Made by a program: the position numbers and the translations under genes
The notes under the pieces: generated by a model
What the model was told of the DNA's origin: nothing
Seen by the model: only the letters and a program-made list of their open reading frames with translations
Database searches by the model: none
DNA from: Orychophragmus violaceus
Lineage: Eukaryota; Streptophyta; Magnoliopsida; Brassicales; Brassicaceae
Assembly (NCBI GenBank): GCA_030180135.1
Contig: CM058239.1
Span: forward strand, 42,915,270-42,979,269
Length of the DNA: 64,000 nt
Reading direction: 5' to 3'
Shown: positions 35,751-46,574 of the stretch, in pieces
Layout of the letters: the number at the start of each line of letters is the position of its first letter
How positions within the stretch are numbered: the first letter of the stretch is position 1

Positions 35751-36121
35751 ATAAGATGACGGCGTGAGAGAGGAAATGGGAAGAGGTGAAAAGAAACCCT
35801 ATTTTGTTTGAGAGAAAAAAGAAGAAGGGAAATAATTATGTTAGAGGGAATCTGAAAATATAAGGCGCTTGTTTTTCGCTAAGTGTTAAGCGGGAAAATG
35901 AATTATTTTTCCGCTTCGATTATTCATAGCGTTTTAAAACTAAAAAGTGCTATGTATACTATGTTTCTAAAAAGCGTTTGTATAACTAAAATCGGATCAC
36001 CAAACATAGCGTTTGTATTTTAACAAACGCTATCTAAAAGTGAGGGGTATATAAACTATAGCAGAAAGACATAGAACGCTATCTTCTACTGCTATTAATA
36101 CTCCGATTTCTTGTAGTGGCG

Positions 36122-37369
36122 TGTTGTGTTTTACTGGGTTTGCACTTTCGATTCGTTTTGCCGTGAGACTTTCGCCTCACATCTTGCGTTATCGAAAGTG
36201 AGCCGATATCCGCCGGATATACCTTTCAAAAATATTGAACCAAGATATAATTGGTTATAACGTCATTTTACCAGTGTGCTGAGTAGCGTCACACTGGATT
36301 TTTGGATCTACTATCGACTCTGTACTGGTGCGGCGGTATTTATGACCTATCGACTTCCCGATTTTTGGATTTTTTCTTATCGACTCTCGACGACTTATGT
36401 TCCCTTCAACGATAAGAAACGTACCTTGGCGGTATTTAAGATTTATATAGCGCGGTTTTATCCGTTTGTTGAAATATAGAGCCTCAATCCGTATAGGACA
36501 TGTTGGCTAATATCCGTAAAGGATGTATGTGTTTGTCTGCTGCGGCCGTCAGCAGACAAGATAGACTATTCCTAACAATCATTGAAACATGCATACGACG
36601 TGATAGTAAACGAATTCTAAGTTACGAAGTTTATATCCTAATTTCGATCTAAGAGAAATCAATTAAATAATAGCCAGAATGAGTTTTTTTACGTTACCGG
36701 ACAAATCCAAGCTTTTGGTTGGGGATTAGAACTTTTGCGGATACATTGTGCTCGTGGTTACGATCCATTATCTTGAGTTTTTTAAATGGCATTGAGCGAC
36801 TTGGATTGCGAACTAAACGTCGTGAAAATTGTCCGAGTACGTTCTGAGATTATTCGGACAAGTTTTGTCTTTGGTTTTGAGGAGTGTCTTTCTCGGACGT
36901 CCGAGCTGACTTGCTTCAGGTTGATTGGAAATTCCGAGCTGATCCGCTTGGTTTTCTGAACCGGCTTTTCTGGAAGTTCCGAGCTGACTTGCTCGATTTG
37001 ATTGGGAATCCTGAGCTGATCCGCTTGGTTTTCCGAATTGGCTTGTCCGGAAGTTCCGAGCTGACTTGCTCGAGTTGCGGGAATTCCGTTTTTATGAGCT
37101 GTTATTCAAATGGCTCCGTATGTCCAGATGTCTCAAGTAACTTTGTCCGAAAAGTTTCTTTCGAGTCCGAAAAGTTTCTTTTGAGTCCGATTTTTTTTTT
37201 GAAAATTCCTGCATACCGATGTGGAAGTATAGATATATACGGACCCACTCCCCCCCTTTTTTGAGAGGAGAGACAGCTGAACCGAACGGAAGATCGGCTG
37301 CCTACGTAACCTTTTCAGGGATCAAGCCATCCCGTAGTTCAAAGCGTTTCAGAATTTATTATTTTTCTT
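36122..37369 (-). repeat. Tat-like fragments right of the CACTA element
   Basis: 36122-36548 matches 31041-31470. At 36535-36557 the inverted words GTCTGCTG and CAGCAGAC mark a join to unrelated Tat sequence. 36890-37090 carries long subrepeats (GAGCTGACTTGCTCG, GAGCTGATCCGCTTGG). No gene is intact. Confidence 0.65.
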
Positions 37370-37676
37370 TAATGTTTCGAAGTCTTTAGTAGCGGAATTT
37401 TCTCAGATGCATCGCGTTCCATCTCTTGAGTATTCTAGTGTTGTTCATGGTTTCAATCTCGTATACTTCAGGCGGATTTTTTGTGTGATCATGTACGGTT
37501 CTTCCCAGTATGTTCCAGTGTTTTGAAGTGTCGGATTTCGCCATACTTTTCTTAGGACCAAATATTCCGCGGAGAAACTTTCATCGCGATTGTTCGTTCG
37601 GTGAGGCTGATATCTTTTCTCCGATATGTTTACTGGTTTCCCTGACCCGTCGCTTTGGGGGCTACCTGGGGGTTTT
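37370..37676 (-). pseudogene. Tat-like integrase C-terminal fragment
   Basis: Minus-strand reading gives AEYLVLRKVW, TGTYWEEPYMI and further on WNAMHL. This is the typical C-terminal tail of gypsy integrases (DLVLRKV...WEGPY...WNAMHLKKFY). It is cut at 37676 by Copia C. The matching protease/gag part lies beyond Copia C at 52576-53251, with RT and integrase core missing between. Confidence 0.65.
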
Positions 37677-38313
37677 TGTTGGATCCCTATGGATCTAGGG
37701 TTTGATATAATGAAATTCAACCAACCTCGTTCTTACCTTGACTGGCAGCGGAATGAATTGGTGAACGAGATCAGTGAGCAACGCAGGTGCCTTGCCTCTA
37801 CCAGATACACACGCACACAAGCTGGAAACGGGATGCTAGTGCCGGATCAATGGGAATCTACTGTTTCTGGTGTTTCTGCTTTTCTTGCTAAGAAAAACTT
37901 GACGGCTCACTTCTCTGGTCGAAATAATCGTGTTTATTCGACCTAAAACAAGCTTAACGGGCCAGACATGATTAGTCTTAATTCGAAAAGCCTTTCCGAA
38001 CACCCGTACTGTGTTGACCGACACACAAGCTGTGCCGATCGACACAACACCATTTTATCGATAATAATGTGTATCCAATACACATTAATAAGATCATTAC
38101 CATAATGATCATTCCCATGTCGTAGCTTCCAGTTTGCTTAGGTGTGTGACCCTATAGGATCATATAATACTGGCAGTAAGTCTACAACTTACAGATTGCA
38201 AGAGGCTTCTAGCAAAACATTGCAACCGCCCAGTATTACACGAATGTCTGATCTCGACACACAACTATCATCAGGAGTGAGTACAAGTGTGATTTCAGGA
38301 CACTATCCCAACA
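37677..38313 (-). repeat. Copia C 3' LTR
   Basis: 637 bp. Contains a partly decayed CGATCG pair (38015/38036). Confidence 0.92.
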
Positions 38314-39141
38314 ATCTCCCACTTGTACTGGAATCATCAATTCCTATAATCCTTTTGTCTCTATATCTCGATTTGGCATAAGGCAAGATTGGTGTCATCC
38401 TTATTAAGCCAACATCGTGTTTATCGAACTCCTGATCTCATACTGAACATTACAAACAACTGAACTACAGTTCGTTTGAGTGCGGCCACACATTTTCTCA
38501 GTATTTAATCTTCGATAGGCCCTGAGATATTTATCTCCCGTTATTCAGGAGGGACAAATCCCATCTTGTTGCATCCCTATTTCAACGCACACTTCATGAT
38601 ACACCTGAGCAGTACTGTTATAGCCGCCAGTTACGGGTCGACGTTAGACAAGGTCAAAGTGTACCAATTCATATGCAAGAAACCATGATGAACTCAGGTC
38701 TAAGGACAATACTCTATAGTCGTAATGAGAACCTCTCATGACACAGATATAACTATCCTGGAGACTTCTCATTAGCGGGTCATGTCCGATCATATGTTCA
38801 CCAACATATATCTAGGTGACTGACTGTGATACTCATATCATTGACTCCATGAAACTTAGTCAACAGTCACCTCACAATCTAGTCTCTCGCGGTTGCCATT
38901 GTCCCACTTTGACAACCTCGACTAGGGACAACATAATTTATGTCATTTAAAACTTATAGGGTTTCATGATCAAGTCCTCAACTTGATGACCTATAATATG
39001 ACATAAACTTATTTTGGGACCATTATTTAGATCACAATAAATAATGCTGAAATCAAATTTCATTAAACATATCCAAAAGTATGTTTACAAGAGCATCTTA
39101 TTATAACTAAAATAAAACCAAAACTCCCACTAGAATCAAGA
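38314..39141 (-). other. Copia C 3' untranslated region
   Basis: Begins (minus orientation) after the pol stop at 39142 and ends in the polypurine tract. No ORF supported. Its LTR-proximal 283 bp recur at 52283-52565. Confidence 0.8.
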
Positions 39142-39387
39142 TTACATCTTTAGATCTCTAATACCTACAGCAGTCTTAAGACTCTCATGCTTAGGCCTTG
39201 GGAGTGACTTAGTCAGAGGATCAGCGACATTCTCGTCCGTCGGAACTCGGCTGATCTTTACATCACCTCTATTGACGATATCACGAATCAGGTGATATCT
39301 CCTCTCCACGTGTTTGGACTTCTGGTGTGACCTGGGTTCTTTCGCCTGAGCAATGGCTCCATTGTTGTCACAAAACAAAGCCACTGG
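39142..39387 (-). CDS. Copia C gag-pol, C-terminal piece (RNase H end)
   Basis: The last roughly 80 codons of the Copia C polyprotein, separated from the rest by Copia B. It carries the RNase H catalytic segment FCDNNGA, KHVERRYHLIRD and ADPLTKSLP, all typical of the copia C-terminus, and ends at the stop at 39142. It begins in the ACTGG target copy (39383-39387). The codons run on correctly from 46575 when B is removed. Confidence 0.92.
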   Translation of the reverse strand, partial: PVALFCDNNGAIAQAKEPRSHQKSKHVERRYHLIRDIVNRGDVKISRVPTDENVADPLTKSLPRPKHESLKTAVGIRDLKM

Positions 39388-40065
39388 TGTTGGAATTGTG
39401 TCCAGTAATCTCGGTACTGTCTCTAGAAAGTAAGAGTATGTCAAAGATCAGACATAAGTCATATAATACTGGGGATCATGATGGCTTGCTAGAGTCCGCT
39501 CATGACCTATAAGTCTTGGACTTATTGCCTTTATTATATGATCCCATATGGGTCACACGCCTAAGCTAACAGGAACACGTGTAGGAACGGTTTAGCAGAA
39601 GTATGGTAAAAGTGCTAGGCATTTACTGTACTTAGAGAGAATATAACGGTTTAGGTACTGTGTATCGATCGATGCACAAGGTGCATCGATCGATGCAGTG
39701 CCTGCACGCCGTCGAGTTAATTGGTGTTTGGGCCAAATGGCCCAAACGGAACAGGACGAGTTTTGTGTCATAAAACTCGAGTTTCAGACTGATTAACCCT
39801 AACACTTGAGCCGTAAACTCTCTCGCTCTGCGCCGAGTTTCCCTTGTGGTCTAGCAGCTGTTTCCTGTGAAAGCGTGTGTGAACCTTTGGAGGATTCATC
39901 CCTCGGTGCATCTCTCTGATCTCTGACCTGTTCAATTCCTTCCGCTGCAACAAACAGGTAAAAGGTGAGATCATGTAATGTTTCTATTCAAGAGAACCTA
40001 GATCTGTATGTTTAGGTTGATATGAATCTGTGAATTACATCAGGATCAACTAAACAGTTCCTACA
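39388..40065 (+). repeat. Copia B 5' LTR
   Basis: Contains two CGATCG units (39666 and 39687). A 68-aa open frame within both LTRs on the minus strand has no supporting family. Confidence 0.95.
39666..39692. repeat. CGATCG pair lost from the partner LTR
   Basis: Two units 21 bp apart. The 3' LTR has a single unit (46196), exactly 21 bp shorter. Confidence 0.95.
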
Positions 40066-40066
40066 G

Positions 40067-40080
40067 TGGTATCAGAGCCA
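40067..40080 (+). other. Primer-binding site, initiator tRNA-Met
   Basis: TGGTATCAGAGCCA one base after the 5' LTR. Confidence 0.95.
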
Positions 40081-41570
40081 TTGGTTCTTAGGATTTCTTG
40101 TTTTAGATTCATGTTTAGGTTGTTTATTCTGTTTAGAAGTGTTTTGAATCCATTACTGATAAGAAAAACACTTAAGAAACTGAATTGAATCCTGAACAAA
40201 CGTTTGAAAATCGCAAACCAAGCTATATGACTTGGATTGCGTCGACTGATGGCTGTTGATGCATCGATCGATCATGGATCGATCGGATGATCACGGCTGA
40301 TCCGATGATCGCGTCTTGATCGTGCAAGGATGGATCGCAACGATCGCTCCGTCCCGTCCCGTGAAGCAGCAACGATCGTTCGCGTGCTGGCTTGCGGCTA
40401 GGTCACGGCCATGAATGGTCCGTGACCAATTTCGGTTCGGTTCGGTTTAAAATTTTAATTAAAATCAATTCGTCCTGGTTTAATAAACAGATTTAATAAT
40501 TTTATTAAATCTGGTTAAACCGGAATAAGAAATCCAATGTCGAAAGAAATATTGGATTTAGTGCCTAAACCAGGAATTTCTAATTTGATTTGGTTGGACC
40601 AAATAAATTGAGAAATTCCGGTTTAGTAAATAACCGGTTGACAATTGTGGTCATCGTAGTAATTAAAACTTGGTTAGACCAGTTTTAATGAACCAGACCG
40701 GTTATGTCAAATAATTGGACAATTGGGTCATATCTTGGACATGGACCAATTCTTGGGCCTCGGGCCAAGAAGTTAAAACAATTGGGCCAATTATTTGAGT
40801 CTTTCTTCAGATTAATTTAAAATTTATTTTATAAAATTATAAAGTCGATTTTAAATTAAAGTTTCCGAGATTTTGAAATTAGAAAGTTTCTTAAAATAGA
40901 AATTTCTGAATTTGCGGGTTTTGGATTTTAAGAAATTTTTAAAGTTAGAAAGTTTCCGTTTTTAGAAAGTTTCCAATTTTAGAAAGTTTCCAAAAATAGT
41001 AGGTTTCCAAAAATAGAAAGTTTCCCGAAATAGTAATCTTCTATTTTGGGAATGAATTTTAATAAACCTACGAACCTCAAATAATATCAAGCGTTGGATG
41101 TCTTGTCCAGGCTATGTCAGCTGTCGAAGCCCATTCAATTGTATTCATGGCCTTACAGTGTGAGGGTGTCTACTTTTGCGTGGATAAGACGGTTTGTGAT
41201 TCATAAATGTCATTGGGATTTCCAGACATTAATGATTACATGACTGTATAGTCTGGTTTTCTTGACTAGGCCATCGGGAGTCCCGGGCCTTGAGACATCA
41301 GAGTGGATTGGGCCTCGGGCCCAGATTCACAACCAAGAGTTATATCACGGATATAATTAGCCGATATAGGGCTTACCGATATAAGCTAAGGTTGGGTGAC
41401 GGCCAGTGGCCCACTTTGATCTTAGTTATATGTGGATCTTGGAATCATTATATTCTATTGAGGGTAACTTATGTTATTGAATATAATGCGTGATTAATCA
41501 TATTAAATTGAATGCGAGATTAATCATATTGAACATATTAACTAAAATCCTTTTATCTTAATTTTCAGTT
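40081..41570 (+). other. Copia B leader
   Basis: 1.5 kb untranslated. A decayed cluster of GATCG words lies at about 40264-40385, and AAAGTTTCC-like direct repeats run from about 40860 to 41030. No supported ORF. Confidence 0.75.
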
Positions 41571-42581
41571 ATGACTAGCACAAACAATCAAAACACTTTC
41601 TCGATCCGGTCTGTCCTTGAGATGGACAAACTGAACGGATCAAATTTCTTGACTTGGTCGCGGAACCTGAGGCTAGTCCTCAGACAGGAGAGAAAGGACT
41701 ATGTTCTTGAGAGAGCTCTCCCCGAGAGGATCGGGTCCAATGCTTCTCATGCAGTATATGATGCTTGGAATAAGCATTATAATGATGCGGTAGATGTGCG
41801 TGGTCTGATATTAGCTACCATGGACTCAGACTTGCGGAAGCAATATGAGAACATGGAGTCGCCAATAGAGATGATCAGCAGCCTGAAATTGAAATTTCAG
41901 GAGCAGATAAGAGTGGAGAGATACCAGTTGGTTAAATCTCTCACTAGCTGCAAGCTACCAAATGATCATCCAGTAAGTCCTCATGTCAGTAAAATGATGG
42001 GTTACATTGATAACCTGAGGAAACTGGATTATCCAGTTAGCCAAGAATTGGCAACTGAGATCATTCTGCAGTCACTGCCGTCAAGCTATGATAAGTTCAG
42101 AAGGAACTATATCAAGAAAGGCTTAACGAAGACGCTGACTGAACTGCATGATATGCTCAAGACAGTTGAGCCAAACGTGAAGAGTACCCTGTACAATCTC
42201 ATGAATGAGAAGGGTAGGTTTACTGCTGACAAGGGTGAAGACAAAGTTGTCCAGATTTTGAATCATGGCAAGCGTGTGTCTTCTGAGCCCGAGTCAGATA
42301 CCTCTTGCGTTGGTAAGTGCTGCTACTGTAAGGAGACAGGGCATTGGAAGAGAAATTGCATTAAATTCATGGAAGATGATGAGGAATTGAAGTTGATGTA
42401 TGAGACTACTTCCTCAGGTATTCATGTTATTACTTCAAGTTCTACCTTAAAGGTATTGAATACTGGTTGTGGCACTGATATTTGTGATAATATGCAGAGC
42501 CTAAGCAACAGTAGAACGTTGAAGGAAGGGCAAGTGAAACTACATGTCTGGAAGGAGCTTGGGATGCTGCCTCAGCCGTAG
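41571..42581 (+). CDS. Copia B gag, with truncated protease tail
   Basis: 336 codons from ATG 41571. The copia gag domain (LNGSNFLTWSRNLRL, MMGYIDNL, ILQSLPSSYDKF) aligns along its length with Copia A and C. The zinc knuckle CCYCKETGHWKRNC is intact near 42320-42361. The tail enters the protease, where the catalytic triad reads NTG instead of DTG, and a frame change soon ends it at LGMLPQP. The uninterrupted gag contrasts with the ruined pol and suggests the particle protein was kept longer than the enzymes. It could be the only product of this element. Confidence 0.85.
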   Translation: MTSTNNQNTFSIRSVLEMDKLNGSNFLTWSRNLRLVLRQERKDYVLERALPERIGSNASHAVYDAWNKHYNDAVDVRGLILATMDSDLRKQYENMESPIEMISSLKLKFQEQIRVERYQLVKSLTSCKLPNDHPVSPHVSKMMGYIDNLRKLDYPVSQELATEIILQSLPSSYDKFRRNYIKKGLTKTLTELHDMLKTVEPNVKSTLYNLMNEKGRFTADKGEDKVVQILNHGKRVSSEPESDTSCVGKCCYCKETGHWKRNCIKFMEDDEELKLMYETTSSGIHVITSSSTLKVLNTGCGTDICDNMQSLSNSRTLKEGQVKLHVWKELGMLPQP

Positions 42582-45065
42582 GGTTTTCGCTTATAGATCC
42601 CTTTTAGGCTTGGTTTTGTATTAAGTAATTGCTACAATGTACCTGCTTCAAGCAGAATTGTCTTTCATTTTCTTGTAAGAATTTGAATGTTTTTCATTTT
42701 GATAAAAGACAAGTTTTGTTCTTTTAATCTTAATGAAATATTAATTGTAGCACCCTATTCATGGAATGGGTTTTATATCTTAAACCAAAGAGTGCCTAAA
42801 TGTAACATAAATACCGAATTGGTTTAAATCTAATGAATTAAACCTGATTTTTCTTGGCATAAAAGTCTTGGTCACATAGAGTAAGTCGGATTCAGAAATC
42901 CCATAGTTATGGACTGTTGGGCTCATTTGATAAGATATCTTATGAGACTTGAATTCTGTTTACTGGACCAAAAGGAAAAAGGGCCTATCTTAGCCGAGCT
43001 AGAGAAAGGCCCAAAGGCTTATTGGACCTGGAACATACTGATGTATGTGGCCCAATGAGCAGTAATGCCAGAGAAAATTTCCTGTACTTCATTGTCTCTA
43101 CTGATTACTTCAGTGAGTGTGACTGTGTTCATTTGATGAGACACAAGTCGGAATTCTTTGACATGGTCGAAAGAGTTCCAGAATGAAGTATAGGATCTGA
43201 GTGACAAAAGTATTAAGACTCTGGATTAAATCACGAGTGAGAATACTTAAGTCATTGATTGTGTGATCATCTTAATGAGTGTGAAATCGTTTCACAGCTC
43301 ATTTCTCCTGAAAACCTGAAGGTGTTTCTGTGAGAAAGAATCAGATCTTATTAGAAATGATTAAAAATGAGTCACACGAATCTTCCATGATATTATTAAA
43401 GAATAACGCTCTAAAATATCTAAGTTTACGCTGAAATAGTTCCACAAATATCAGTTGAAAGACACCACGTTAATGTGGATTGAAATCGATCCAAATTTGT
43501 CTTTACTGAGTATTTGTAGTTGTGCTACTTCGCTGGTTGTCCTAGAGAAACTAAGGCTTGTTATTTTTTACGTCCAATCTGTTTTCTAAGAAGGGAAGTT
43601 ATTTTCCAAGAAGAACAGTGGGAGTAAAAGCATAACTCGAAGTTTTCTTAGGGAAACCAAGGCTCGGTATTTTTACCACCATTATGTTTTCTAAGAAGGA
43701 AAATTACTTTCCAAGAAGAACAGTGGGAGTAAAAAGTATTTTTACGACCATTCTGTTTTCTAAGAAGGGAAGTTACTTTCCAAGAAGAACAGTGGGAGTA
43801 AAAGTACAACTCGAAGAAATTCGAGAAATACAGGAGCCTGAAGTTCGCAGATATGAAAGAATCAGTCACTAATCCGAGAGTGAATTCTCGTTATTAGTTC
43901 AGCCTGATGATCATTGAATGTTCGCATGATCATTGAAAGCGACGAATCTGCGAAATTCAAAGAAGCGAAAGTGAGCCCGGACTCCGGAAAAAAAAATTAT
44001 TACATTTTATGTAAGTTAGCTTCATCGATCCATTTATGGATGGAAGCAAACATATCGGAGTTGGAATCTTCGTTCTGTTGAAGTAGTCAAGGTTTTGACT
44101 TAAACAGGAACGAAGCGGAACTGTGTGTTTACTAATAGATTAGTGGGAGCGATATTGCATTTCTCAAAGTGTATGTCGATGACATACTGATTCTCGGATA
44201 TAACGTCCCAACGCTGTAGTCGGTAAAGGACTAGCTTGGGAGTTGGTTTAATGAATGACATGGGTAAAGCCACGTAGTTCTTGGATTTTGGATCCAGAGA
44301 TAGAGATCCAAAAGAGCTGGTAGGATAAAGTTAGGATTCTTAAATTGACAAAGTCCTACACGTTTTGAGCAATCCAAGAAGGGTTTTATGCCAATGTCAC
44401 ATGGCATTAAGTTAAGCAAGATACAGTATCCTACGATAACTGCTGAGCTTAAATGCATGGATGAGATTCCATATGCGTCGGCAATTGGATCTATCATGTA
44501 TGCCATGAAACATACTTGTTTGATGTTGCTTTAATGTTAAGCAAGACAAATAAAGACCAGTCAAATCCAGAAAGAATCAAGTTTCCTAAAGTATGTCCTA
44601 AAGTATTTGAGGAATACTAAGGATAAGTTCTTGATTTACAGAGAAAGTGAGGTGCTATAAGTCGATAGAGTCTGAAAGGCAAGTTTCCAATAGACAAAGA
44701 TGATTTCCGATCACAGTCCGGTTATATCTTGTGTCTATCTGGCGGTGCAAGGCACCGTTGCAGACTCCACGACTTAAGCTGAATATTTCGCAACTTGGGA
44801 AGTGGCGAAAGAGGTTGTTTGGAAAGAAGAGTTCGTCACTGAACTTGATGTGATTTCCAGCATAGATGAGACTAGCTGCACATCAGAGGTCCAAACACCT
44901 TGAGGATAGGTATAACCTATTCCGTAAGATAAATGACAGAGAAGTTAAGTAGATCAGCAAGTTTCAACGAATGAGAACGTTGCTAATCTATTAACGAAGC
45001 CACTCCTTAGGCCTAAGCACGAGTCGCGGACTGTTGCTGTAGGATAAGTGAAATTAAGATGTAGT
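42582..45065 (+). pseudogene. Copia B pol relic
   Basis: Scattered pieces of integrase (HTDVCGPM-like near 43030; region near 43330), linker, RT and RNase H, with many stops and frame changes. Like Copia A it lacks the RT N-terminal block: sequence goes from a SPDSGK-like end (about 43985) to the VCKLHKSIYGLK-equivalent (about 44025). 43565-43804 is a threefold tandem copy of a linker-coding unit of about 67 bp. Confidence 0.8.
43565..43804. repeat. Threefold linker duplication in Copia B
   Basis: Three copies of a unit ending CAAGAAGAACAGTGGGAGTA (about 43565-43631, 43670-43736 and 43737-43804), corresponding to one copy in Copia C near the FLSKKNSGSKV codons. Confidence 0.85.
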
Positions 45066-45917
45066 CTTAATTTCAGTGGGAGTTATTAAAGGGCTTTATT
45101 TAGTTATTGGATATGTTCTTGAAATAACATTTAAGATGTTTAATGAAATTATTATTTCAAGATTATTTTAACTGTGATGAAATAATCGTTCCAAAATGAT
45201 ATGAAGCATTTTATAGGTCATCGAAGTAAGTGACTTGATCTTGAGTCATCAAAGTCATTTAGCTTGATCATGAGGCCCTATATTGATAAATGTTTTATAT
45301 CATCCTGTCCCTAGTCGAAGGTTGTTGAAACTGGAACACCAACAACCATGTGAGACTGGATTGGTACGTGACTTATGACAAAGTCTCAGTGTGTCATAGA
45401 TGCGCGGCATCAAAGTCAGTACATAGGTGTATGTTGGGAACACACGACCGGACAAGACCCGCTTATAAGAACTCTTCAGGATATTTATATCTGTGTCATA
45501 AGAGATTCTTACTACGACTATAGAGTATAGTCCTTAGACCTGAGTTCACATGCATGTGACTGCACATGGACTGATGTACTTTGATCATTGTCTAACGCTA
45601 TCGTTCCGTGATAGCTATAAGGACCTTGTTTGGGTACATCATGAAATGAGTAGTTTACAGTGATGGAACAAGATGGGATTTGTCCCTCCAATATAAATGG
45701 AGTGAATATCTCTAGGCCAATCGGAGATTTGAATACTGGAAAACGCATGGCCATGCTCAAACGGACTTTCCCGAGTCGTTTGGATTGTCAGTATCAAATC
45801 AGAGTCCGATGAACAAGATTAGGCTTTATAAGGATGACACCAATCTTGCCTTATGACTAATCGAGATATTGAGACAAAAGGATTATGAATACAGAGATTC
45901 CAGTACAAGTGGGAGAT
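45066..45917 (+). other. Copia B 3' untranslated region
   Basis: Non-coding; similar to the equivalent parts of Copia A and C; ends in the purine tract ACAAGTGGGAGAT. Confidence 0.75.
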
Positions 45918-46574
45918 TGTTGGAATTGTGTCCAGTAATCTCGGTACTGTCTCTAGAAAGTAAGAGTATGTCAAAGATCAGACATAAGTCATATAATACT
46001 GGGGATCATGATGGCTTGCTAGAGTCCGCTCATGACCTATAAGTCTTGGACTTATTGCCTTTATTATATGATCCCATATGGGTCACACGCCTAAGCTAAC
46101 AGGAAAACGTGTAGGAACGGTTTAGCAGAAGTATGGTAAAAGTGCTAGGCATTTACTGTACTTAGAGAGAATAAAACGGTTTAGGTACTGTGTATCGATC
46201 GATGCAGTGCCTGCACGCCGTCGAGTTAATTGGTGTTTGGGCCAAATGGCCCAAACGGAACAGGACGAGTTTTGTGTCATAAAACTCGAGTTTCAGACTG
46301 ATTAACCCTAACACTTGAGCCGTAAACTCTCTCGCTCTGCGCCGAGTTTCCCTTGTGGTCTAGCAGCTGTTTCCTGTGAAAGCGTGTGTGAACCTTTGGA
46401 GGATTCATCCCTCGGTGCATCTCTCTGATCTCTGACCTGTTCAATTCCTTCCGCTGCAACAAACAGGTAAAAGGTGAGATCATGTAATGTTTCTATTCAA
46501 GAGAACCTAGATCTGTATGTTTAGGTTGATATGAATCTGTGAATTACATCAGGATCAACTAAACAGTTCCTACA
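45918..46574 (+). repeat. Copia B 3' LTR
   Basis: 657 bp; nearly identical to the 5' LTR apart from one missing 21-bp CGATCG unit. Confidence 0.95.

Larger units (their letters stand above)
33751..36118. mobile_element. Non-autonomous CACTA element
   Basis: 2,368 bp with perfect 13-bp terminal inverted repeats CACTACAAGAAAT; similarity extends to about 23 bp. The 3-bp target duplication is GCG (33748-33750 and 36119-36121). The empty target is visible in the paralogous Tat sequence at 31040-31060. Subterminal regions are rich in AACGCTAT-type words in both orientations, the expected transposase-binding repeats. No transposase is encoded; the interior holds a GC-rich segment and telomere-like repeats. 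Confidence 0.95.
39388..46574 (+). mobile_element. Copia B: recently inserted element with decayed pol, nested in Copia C
   Basis: LTRs 39388-40065 (678 bp) and 45918-46574 (657 bp), TGTTGGAATT...TTCCTACA; target duplication ACTGG at 39383-39387 and 46575-46579; Met-tRNA primer site at 40067-40080; polypurine tract at about 45905-45917. I find about two substitutions plus one 21-bp length difference between the LTRs, so it is very young. gag is open over 336 codons; pol is decayed. It sits in the RNase H region of Copia C. Confidence 0.97.

Noticed and set aside
39768..39974. 68-codon frame present identically at 46277-46483
   Set aside because: Identity is explained by the two Copia B LTRs; there is no evidence for a protein.
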